Under the pieces are notes generated by a model. That model was not told where the DNA came from. It worked only from the letters and a program-made list of their open reading frames with translations, and ran no database searches. Below, piece by piece: positions 55,124 to 64,000 of a stretch of 64,000 nucleotides of DNA. Location: the NCBI GenBank assembly GCA_016617785.1, contig JADILM010000008.1, positions 1,240,001 through 1,304,000 of the forward strand, read 5' to 3'. The stretch's first letter is position 1. Each line of letters opens with the position of its first letter. The position numbers and the translations under genes are program-made. The DNA is from Sporobolomyces roseus. Lineage: Eukaryota > Basidiomycota > Microbotryomycetes > Sporidiobolales > Sporidiobolaceae.

Positions 55124-55427
55124 GGAGTAGCTGGTGTGAATGGTGGGAGCGAAGAGATCAGATGTTTGATTGTTTCGAACTTGCGCGCGTTTTCTACTAT
55201 CATTCTTCTTTCGCTGGTTTGTTTTGGATTAGCAGTTGTTGTTTTCTTCAATCGAGGTCATACTATCGTCCAAATTGAACAAAGTGTGCGAGTTTGAGAG
55301 ATTATGCGAAACCTTTGCAGACTGTGTATTTCAAGCGAAACTGTGAGAAATCATTCTCCTTCACTCTCCCATTCACGTCTCACTCGCTCTGGGCCTCCAA
55401 CACACTCCTTAATTTAGACCTTCCAGT
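55124..55427. promoter_or_regulatory. Upstream region of NTE1
   Basis: 304 bases between the hydrolase stop and the NTE1 ATG, with a CT-rich run (55340-55400) near the gene. No element recognised. Confidence 0.4.
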
Positions 55428-58400
55428 ATGGTCTCCGAGCCACCGCTATCCCATTGGATCTACTGGTTCCTAACCTCACTCTACTCCTTTGTACAGTCCC
55501 TTCCCTCTCTCCTCTCCCTAAGCCCTACTAACCCTCCCCAATGTACAGTCACGTTCCCTGCTCCATTTCATAACGATCCGTATCCCCTACTACACGTTCT
55601 CGCTCCTCCATTTCGCAACTGAATACACTTTCCACTTGACAACTTTCAAAATCGCCATATTCTTGTTCTTGGTCAGCAGTGCGATCAGTTGGGCTTGGAA
55701 AGTGAAATATTTGAATAGGTATACAGAGTTGAGAGAGTTACCGGGTGGGAAAATTGGATCGAGTGAAGGATTCGATTTGTACGTTTCTTCTCTCTTTTCG
55801 AGGTGAGGGAGATGGGAACTGATGAGGAAGAGAGAGGAGAGGGTAGACATCCAGATTTGGCGAATGATCAGAGAGAGAATAATGGATTTCATAATTATTT
55901 GGACGAATTCCGTTGAGTTACGTTCTACTCTACCCAGTACTTCCCTTTCAACTGACCAGTGAAAGCGTCTCACAGTCTCGGCGATCAAGGTTTTCGGATA
56001 CTTGGAGAAACCCGTTCGTTTTCTCCCTTTCCTGTCCTCTTTTCGCATTGACTAATCTCGCTTCACAACAGGTCTTCCATGAATTAGCACGACACCTTCA
56101 AACGCGACGTCTCGTAGCAGGCGACACTCTCGACCTCTCAAAAGACAAATCTTTCTATATCGTAGTCGATGGTCGAGTAGAAGTTTACGCTCAGAACCCT
56201 TCTTCTTCCTCTTCAAAGAACTCTTCGAACCCAACTGGAACTCGATCACAATCTCAACCTTTCAACCTCCACATGAACGGGATCGAAGAGGACGAGGAGA
56301 GTGAGGAAGAGGGTGAGGAGGGACTCGAAGGAAGTGGTTGGCAATTATTGAATTGTGTTGAATCGGGAGGAACGTTGTCAAGTTTGTTTACTATCTTGAG
56401 TTTGTTCACGGAGGACGTCAAGTTGAGGTATGAGGAGGATCAAGAGGAGGAAAGGAATGGGGATGTACATGAGTTCTCATTGGATTCGGAAGGGGGAATC
56501 GATCGAGGTGGACCTCCTGTGGGGTTGAGGAGACCTAGTACGAATGGAGGGAAGGGTAGAATGAGTGATACGGAAGATGCGGATGATGAGAGAGGTGAAA
56601 TTGGGAGTGGTGGATTAGGTGGCAAAAGTCAGGGTCAACAACCAGGGAAGAAGAGGAGTTTTGGTGGGACTGGATTGACGAGTACTGAAGGGGAGGATTC
56701 GACGATCGCTGAAGAACCTGAAGAAGAGGATCAAGAGGATGAAGGAGAAGGACGAACTAGGACCGCGAGGGGAACACCTTCTTTTGCGAAACAAACTACT
56801 CAAACTCCCTCGGCTTACCCTTTCCCTCCTATGAATCAACGCACTTCTTCCAGTTCGACTTCCAACAACTTTGAACGACCTTGGATGCCACCTTTCGGAC
56901 AGAGCTCGAGGAGGGATGTACCGAGGAAAAGGAGGAGTACGAAGACGGGAAATCCGAATAGTTCGAAACAGTTCGAGACGACGCTGGCGAGAGCTACGGT
57001 CGATACTACTTTGGCCGTGATTCCTGCTGAAGCTTTCAGGAGATTGACGAAGAAATTCCCAAATGCCGCTGCGTACGTTCTTTTCTCACTTCTTTATCCT
57101 CTCGAAGTCGAGTGCTGATAGAGTAGCTGAGCATGGCGTAGTCACATTGTTCAAGTCATCCTCACTAGATTACAACGAGTAACACTCCTCACGGCTCACA
57201 AATACCTAGGACTCACTCGAGAAGTCATCCGAACCGAAGAAGCCATCAATGATCTCGCCTGTTACCCCTTACCCAACTCGTTCTGGGAGAACGGAGGAAT
57301 CCAAAGATTACGAGCACGATTCGTTCCCGAAACGAAGATGGGACCTGAAGAAGGAGAACTTGGAGAAGAGATGGAGGATTATTTCGGTAAACCTGGGAAT
57401 CAGAGTGGTAGGAAAGGGAGTATTGGGAAATCGTCATCTAATGGGAATGGGATTGGGGGGAGGAGGAAAGATAGAGGAATGCCTTTGGAAACTCCTTATG
57501 CTGGACCTAGGATGGGAGAGGTTTTCTGGAGTGACGAATTGGATTCGAGTGAACATGAGGGGATAAGGTTGAAGTTGAAAGTACCGAGGAGGGGGTTGAG
57601 TTCGAACACGGCAGGAGGAGGAACGAAAGGAAGTAGTGGAGGGATCACGAGGAAAGCAGGGGATTTATTAACGATGAGTTCGGTTAAAGGTTCGATGGCT
57701 TCCGTTGGATCACCCGTCGTTCAAACTCCTAGGTTGGAGAGGATGAGGAGTGGGAGATCTGCGAGTGGAGGTGGAGGAGAAGAAGAGTTCGATTTGAGGG
57801 GAGCAGTGATGGAGTGTATTTCGAAAGCGATCGGATTAGTTCAGCCTCACGTCACCCCTTCAACTTCAGTTCAAGCTTCCCCTTCAGTCGGTCCTCATGA
57901 ATACCCTTCCTCACCTTCCCCCGGCATTTCAGGATTAAGGTCAAGAGCAGCTTTCAATTCTTCCTTCTCTTCCCTCTCTTTACTCGGTCTTCAAGGTCTA
58001 CACGACGATGAATCATCCGTATCATCCCTCTCGCAATCTGGAATGTTCGCTGGAGGTTTGGGATCGGGAAGTCATAACTTCGCATCGATGGATTTGGAGA
58101 ACGAGGTCGAAATCCTTTATTTCCCGAAGGATAGCAACTTGGTCAAAGAGGGGGAGAAGAACGCTGGATTGTATTTCGTCATTGAAGGATTCTTGGACGT
58201 CAGTATGCCTGACGAAGGACCAGTTGGAGGAGCTGGAATGGGAGGAGGAACGAGAAGGAAGAACGGACCTGGAATGGGAGGAGGAACGAGAAGGAAGAAC
58301 GGACCTGAATCATCGAACGACTCAGATCAAACACCACCTTCTTCGACGACGAGACCCGGTCAAAAGAAATCGGCTTTCCCTCCCTCTTCTTCGAAACCTT

Positions 58401-61400
58401 CTCTCGATCAATCCGCTTCTTTCCGCAACGCCAAAAACAAATCCGTTCCCTTCTCAGCGACGAAAGGACTGAAAGCACCAGGATCTCAACAGCAACAACA
58501 ACAGCAACAGAAGAAACAAACGAAGAAATCGATTCCACTCTTCACGGTTCGACCAGGAGGAATCGCAGGATACCTTTCTTCGTTGACTGGATTCCCTAGT
58601 TACGTCGACATCACAGCAAAGACGGAATGTTATGTCGGATTCTTGCCTGCGAAAGCGTTGGAAAGGATCATGGATAGGAAACCGATCGTTTTGCTCACCC
58701 TCGCTAAACGATTGATCAGTTTACTTTCGCCTCTCGGTACGTTCAGAAATTTCTCTCTCAGCTTCTGGAATGTCGAGCTGAAGGCAACTTCGTGTTGTAC
58801 AGTCCTTCACATCGATTCTGCGCTTGATTGGGTCCACGTGCCTGCTGGTCAGGTCATCTATCGTCCTGGAGACGAGGCTGATTCATTCTATATCGTGCGG
58901 TCCTCACGAACTTACTCATCGCTGGGTCGCGTACTGAGTCCTTTCTTGATCCTGTACGCACAGGTCATCAACGGTCGTTTGCGTTCAATCACTGATCGAC
59001 AAGGAGGAGGAGTCGATGTTCAAGCTGAATACGGTCAAGGAGATTCCGTCGGAGAACTCGACTGCATCACTGCTTCACCTCGACCTTCGACCCTTCACGC
59101 CATTCGAGATACCGAACTCGCTCGAATGCCCATGACTCTCTTCAACGCCATCTCTGTTCATCATCCTCTCGTTACCGTTCAAATCTCGAGGATCATCGCT
59201 TCGAGGTTGAAAACGCAAGTCATGAGTCAGACTGGTCTCGGTGCTAGCTTGCCAAAGGAGATGGGAAGAGCCGGAGCAAGTGAAGGATTGATGGGAAAGA
59301 ACAATTTCAATCTCAAGGTGAGTCGGAAGTTCGCTTGAACAAGTTCGCTTGATCACTTTCTTGTGTTGGTGTTCAAGCTTCATCCTCTCCTCACAGACCG
59401 TCGCCATCATCCCTACGAATCGACACGTTCCTGTTTCCGAATTCGCAACGAAACTTCATCAAGCTCTCGAATCGATTGGTGCCCCCACTTCTTACCTCAA
59501 TCAAGCTACCGTCATGCAGGTCCTTGGTCGACACGCTTTCAGTCGAATGGGTCAACTCAAACTCGCTGGATGGCTCGCCGAGAACGAACAGAAGTATCGA
59601 ATCGTTCTTTACGTCGCCGATACTGCCGTTTCTGCTCCTTGGACTCAAACTTGCATTCGACAGGTGAGTCTCCCACTCGAAACACAGTCAAGGGATTCAG
59701 TCTGATCATCTCCCTTCGATAGGCTGATTGCATCTTCGTCGTTGCGGATGCTGGAGCTGAACCGAGTCTCGGTGAACACGAGAAACTTCTCGTGGGAATG
59801 AAGACAACAGCTCGTAAAGAGCTCGTTCTTCTCCACGCTGAGCGATTCGTTCAACCTGGAAGTACTCGAGATTGGTTGAGGGTGAGCACAACTTTCTCTT
59901 TTTCACTCCAGGGTTTTTCCTCATGAGTTCTTCCTCCTCAGAACCGACCTTGGGTTCACGCTCATCACCACGTCGAAATGATTGGAGCTACTCCTGAACA
60001 TCATCGAGACGTCACGGATCCTGCCGCTGTCGTCGCCCTCCGCAAAATCGCTGCTCGAGTCGAACACCAGATCTCAAAGTACAAGAAAACGAACCCTCGA
60101 CCTATTCCTCAACGTACTCCTGCCCTTTCCGACTTCGCTCGTCTCGCTCGTCGACTATGCGGTCGCTCAATTGGTGTCGTTCTAGGAGGAGGAGGAGCTC
60201 GAGGAATCTCTCATATCGGTGTCCTTCGCGCTCTTTCCGAACGCAACATTCCTGTCGATATGATCGGAGGTACTTCGATTGGAGCGTTCATCGGAGGGCT
60301 GTTCGCGAAAGAAGGAGATTTGGTTTCGACTTTCGGAAGGGCTAAACGATTCAGTGGACGAATGAGTACTCTTTGGAGGATCCTCACTGATTTGACTTAT
60401 CCCGTCGTCGCTTACACCACTGGTGAGGCACTGACACGAACATTCAGCAGTATATGGAGCTTCTGCTGACGTTGGTTGCTTGTCGCTCACAGGTCACGAA
60501 TTCAATCGAGGTATCTACAAGTCGTTCTACGATACAAATATCGAAGACATGTAAGTGGCTGGAGAGAACCATTCAGTCACTCAAACAGCTCTAATCATTT
60601 CAATCCCCATTTCTTGCAGGTGGCTTCCCTTCTTCTGCAACACCACCAACATCACCCACTCCCGAATGGACGTTCACACTAGCGGTTACGCTTGGCGCTA
60701 CGTTCGAGCTTCCATGTCGCTCGCAGGTCTCCTCCCGCCTCTCTGTGACGAAGGAGATATGCTAGTCGACGGAGGATACGTCGACAATCTTCCCGTAAGC
60801 TTTCATTCTTTCCTGTCAAGCTCTCTCCTCTCTCACGCTTCTCAACACTAGGTCTCGGTCATGCTCGCTCAAGGAGCTTCCTCAGTCTTCGCAGTTGACG
60901 TCGGTTCAGTCGACGATACCGATCCTCGAAACTATGGCGAATCAGTCTCGGGATGGTGGCTACTAGTTCAGCGATGGAACCCTTTCGGAAACGCTCCCAA
61001 CATTCCTAGTATCACAGAGATCCAAGCGAGGTTGACATAGTGAGTTCGAACCAACCGAACGAGATGAAGCGGGAACTGATTCTCGTCTGAATTTCCTTCT
61101 CACAGCGTCTCGAGTGTCAAGACTCTCGAAGAAGCGAAGAAAACTCCCGGGGTGCTCTACATGCGAATGCCAGTCACTCAATTCGGTACCGTAAGTTCTC
61201 TGCTCCCTACACTAGCTCGAACCTGATCTTTGCTAACTCACTCTCGTGTTTTAGATGGAGTTCAAACGTTTTACCGAGATTCTCGAAGTCGGTTCAGAGT
61301 TCTCGAAAGGGCTCTTGACAGATTGGGATTCGAAAGGAGAGCTGCCAACGGGACTCGAAGGGGATATCACGAATCAGAAAGCTCAGAAGAGGGGTCAAAG

Positions 61401-61422
61401 TATTCGAAGGAACTCGATTTAA
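55428..61422 (+). CDS. NTE1: Lysophospholipase NTE1 (patatin-like)
   Basis: A 6-kb gene with at least 14 exons. The N-terminus has membrane segments ([30 protein letters not shown]). Exons then give [38 protein letters not shown], starting the first cyclic-nucleotide-binding-like domain; others are at [28 protein letters not shown] and [20 protein letters not shown]. The patatin domain holds [18 protein letters not shown] (oxyanion hole), [11 protein letters not shown] (G-x-S-x-G serine) and [10 protein letters not shown] (catalytic Asp). It deacylates phosphatidylcholine at the endoplasmic reticulum. Acidic and Gly-rich insertions, a polyQ run (58489-58512) and a 36-bp tandem repeat lie in the linkers. 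Some donors are GTTCGT or GTTGAG. Confidence 0.93.
58235..58306 (+). repeat. Perfect 36-bp tandem repeat in NTE1
   Basis: Two identical 36-bp units (58235-58270, 58271-58306), in frame, each encoding [12 protein letters not shown] plus or minus phase. It lies in a loop of the second cyclic-nucleotide-binding-like domain. Confidence 0.9.
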
Positions 61423-61639
61423 GTTGTGATATAGATTCGTCCTCCCTTTCGCTTTGTATGTATTCTTATAGAAGACACTCTTTTCTCTCGCATACAATTT
61501 CTCGGCTCACAAATTTCAGTAGCTTTCTCGGATCAATGATTAGTCTTAGGTTGTACAGCGTAATCTCGCAATCTTCTCTCTCTTCTCGGTCACAAGGAGA
61601 GTGAAGCAGAGGGGTTCGATAGCATGAGTATAGTCAAAA

Positions 61640-63564
61640 CTAGTCGAATGTAATCTTCTTTCCCTGTGGTTGACTCGTTTTGAGTGCCTCTGCCGCTTTC
61701 CTCTTCGCCTCCCAACTCGGATGCATCTTCTCCGCCGGTGCTGACGAGGCCTTTGCAGCGGCAGGTCCATATCCAGCTTTCCTCGGTGCAACAGGCTGAG
61801 CATTTGGGTTCGCAGATCCACCTGGTGCGTTCGCGGGGTTGAAAGGTTTCTCTGGTTCAGTCGAGCGAGGTGGTGGTGCGGGTAGTTCGGTACCGTTCTT
61901 GATCGCTTTCTTGTTCTTCTTGAGTTTGTCGAGTGGGACGGGTTTACCTCCTGATTGTTTAACGACGTGAGCTGCTGCACTTCCGTACTTCTTCTCCCAA
62001 ATACTGTGAATGGATGGTCAATATCTATCAGCTCGGTGATCAGAGTGGATACGACATAGGAGATCTACACACGCTTGCCTAGCCCTTTGACCTCTTCGAT
62101 TCTTCCTCTCTCCCTTCTTATTCTCCCTCTCCGCCTCTTTCACCCATTTAGCATCCTCTCCGTCTGAATCCGAATAACTGACATATCCAGCAGCGAGGGA
62201 GGGAAGGAAAGCCGAAGAAGTGACTGGCTTGTGAGGTTCTCGTTCTCGAATCAATCGTTTCTTTGCTGGAGGAGGTGAAGGCGATAGAGAGAGGGAAGGT
62301 TTCGATCGCTTCGTTGGTCGAGTCGCTGTATCCTCCTCCTCCTCATCCTCTTCAGATCCAGACCAATCCCCTTCACTTCCATCACCCTCTCCATCGAGCG
62401 CCGCCAACTCTCTCGCAATCTCATCATCGTCCAATTCTTCATCTTCCGATCCCGCCAATGGTCCTTCATCATCATCATCCTCACCACTCTCGAACCCTCC
62501 ATTCAACCCTTCCTCCGAATCCGCATCAGATCCAGCCGCTTCAAGTAACGCTTTCCTCTGTTCACTCATCTCCATCGTTCGTTTCGGTAAATTCTTCTTA
62601 GTCTCCTCCGCTTTCCTCGCCCGTTCCGCTCTCTTACTCAACCTCTTCTCTCCCGTCACACCTCCTTCTGTAGGTCCCACGGTCGGTACTGATACACTCT
62701 CGACTTCTTTCCCCTTCCCCTTCGGATCGACCTTGATTTTCTCTTCTTTCAATTTCGAAGGCTCGACTTCTTCTCCCATTCGTTTCCTAACAGCTCTCAC
62801 TACTTCCTCCCAACCTTCTGATACGGACTTGTTCGCGAGAATCCGATTGCGAGCTTTCCCTTCGGCTGATTGACCGGGGAGTTCAGTCCAGGATGGGGAA
62901 GGGATCGAGGAGAGAATTGAAGGGACGAAAGGGATTTGACGAAGGACGGGAAGTTTGGGGAGGCGGGAAGAGAGGAGGTGAGGGGGAATTGAGTCGATTG
63001 AGAGAGCCTGCGATACCAAAGAATCCGGTCAGCTCTTTCTTGCGAGAGATGACGGGAACCTTGAAACGCACCTTGAGAGCCACTAGCTGAGCTTCCAAGT
63101 CTGTCAATAACGTTTGATCTACTTCCTTTCCCTCTTTCGGTTCCCTGCGAGGTGTTGAATACGAGAAAGGTCAATTTCTGAGTCAAATCTTCATCGCTCC
63201 TTCAGACTCACCTAGTACTCTTGATCTTCTTTGTCAGTTTCTGTACTTCAAAAGTCTTTGCTTTCTTACATGCCTTGTGCAGTAGCTTGTTTGCGTGAAA
63301 CTTTACAACCAAAGAGATCAGCTAAACTTTCCCTCACCGTCTCAAGGGTTTAGACTTACCATGTATGCTCTGAGACTAGCTTCTTGTTGTTCAGAATCTT
63401 GTACAACCTCTCCATCCTCGCCCGTAGTTGGTTGCTTCCATTTCTGTTCCAAAATAAATTCTTCATCAAACTTTATATTCAGCGAGAGAGGAGAGGGAGG
63501 GACTTACTGGTTTGCCAGGATGATCTGCTAGTCTCTTGCGTTTATTATTGATCGGCGGTACCAT
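61640..63564 (-). CDS. BUD22: Bud22-like rRNA processing protein
   Basis: Minus-strand exons read MVPPINNKRKRLADHPGKP, KWKQPTTGEDGEVVQ...EASLRAYM, KAKTFEVQKLTKKIKST, TLLTDLEAQLVALK, ALSIDSIPPHLLSSRLPKLPVLRQ, a long acidic middle and NRRGQRARQA-IWEKKYGSAAAHVVK, ending HPSWEAKRKAAEALKTSQPQGKKITFD. The K-x-F-E-V-Q-K-L-x-K-K motif, N-R-R-G-Q-R-A-R-Q-x-I-W-E-K-K-Y-G and H-P-S-W-E-A-K-R-K...P-Q-G-K-K-I-x-F are the BUD22/SRFBP1 signature. Bud22 acts in the nucleolus in 18S rRNA maturation. A short upstream reading frame (MPKREIE..., ATG at 63651) precedes the start and is out of frame with it after splicing. Confidence 0.88.
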
Positions 63565-63866
63565 TGTGAAAGAATAGTCTTTGAGGGAAAGGGAGAAGCT
63601 CGCTTCAACTCTTGATCAGAGACCACTCACTTCGATCTCTCGCTTGGGCATCTTGAGACCCGTATACGCCTCAGAAGATCAGGAATAGGAGAGTGCACGT
63701 GTTCCCGTCGTTAGGTGAGCTGTCGTTTCGTTCTCCTCTTCCGCTCGTTTCTCGGCTCTGTTGCTCCCTCTCAACGCTGAGCTAATCCTGTACTGATCGA
63801 TGTGCAGTCCCTTCGAAACCACGAACTATCGGAGCTATACATCTCCGTCGAAACAACCTCGATAGA

Positions 63867-64000
63867 ATGATCCCTTACCTCCCTCCCGAATTAATTCGCC
63901 AATCATCGAGTCATGTGTATCTCATTCGCCTCGATACAAAGCTTACGGAGATCGACAATACACTCTGCGTCAAGTGTGCCTCGTATCGCGGATGTTCTGC
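63867..64000 (+). pseudogene. F-box-like family member F, frameshifted and cut by window edge
   Basis: Starts MIPYLPPELIRQ like gene E, and the ~200 bases upstream match the upstream region of gene E. Just after that (about 63902) one base is missing relative to E (CGCCAATCATCG against CGTCAAATCATCG), which shifts the frame; in the restored frame the similarity continues (ERQY, CLVSRMF-like). Either a pseudogene or a sequencing error; the rest lies outside the window. Confidence 0.65.

Overview
The window is nuclear DNA of a fungus, most likely a basidiomycete yeast. Genes are dense, lie on both strands and carry many short spliceosomal introns (roughly 50-90 nt, mostly GTRNGN...YAG). Leaders are CT-rich, and several protein families (NTE1, WSS1, ERF4, BUD22, GCN4-type bZIP, promethin-like, RNASEK-like) are typical of fungi. 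A repeated F-box-like family beginning L-P-P-E-L-V-R-Q-I-I-E-S resembles families I associate with Pucciniomycotina yeasts, so Microbotryomycetes is my guess; that placement is inference. Exon structures were worked out by hand from splice signals, reading frame and family similarity.

Layout. 0.5-5 kb: a promethin-like small membrane protein, two tandem 7-bladed beta-propeller lactonases and a tiny HMG-box-like gene. 5.6-9.9 kb: a vacuolar amino-acid transporter and a Wss1-type DNA-protein-crosslink protease. 10.0-11.1 kb: a decayed inverted copy of the 3.8-5.0 kb block (two pseudogenes). 11.5-19.3 kb: a NOPCHAP1-like protein, the Ras palmitoyltransferase subunit Erf4, a Zn2Cys6 regulator with an apparent 5-nt microexon, and an uncharacterised acidic/lysine-rich protein. 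19.7-21.2 kb: a second tiny HMG-like gene and a TMEM256/DUF423 protein. 22-27.3 kb: three F-box-like genes. 27.6-33 kb: an SH3 protein, a CDF metal transporter, mitochondrial GatC and an RNASEK-like protein. 33-43.4 kb: a long coiled-coil protein, APC10, mitochondrial seryl-tRNA synthetase, a Gcn4-like bZIP factor and one member (X1) of an unrecognised protein pair. 44-49.5 kb: a multi-pass membrane protein, ALG14, the second unrecognised paralogue (X2) and a DUF2231 membrane protein. 50-53.3 kb: two more F-box-like genes, an inverted copy of the 24-27 kb pair. 53.6-64 kb: a lipid-droplet hydrolase, the large phospholipase NTE1, BUD22, and a frameshifted F-box-like copy running off the right edge.

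Functionally most genes are independent housekeeping genes. Two lipid-droplet/phospholipid genes (LDAH-like, NTE1) are adjacent, and a promethin-like gene lies at the other end. The unusual content is duplicated and fast-evolving: the six-member F-box-like family with an inverted two-gene duplication and a conserved coding-like segment upstream of three members; the X1/X2 pair; the two mini-HMG genes and their pseudogene, which lacks one intron exactly; and the Zn2Cys6 microexon. I found no CRISPR array, rRNA, convincing tRNA or intact transposon.
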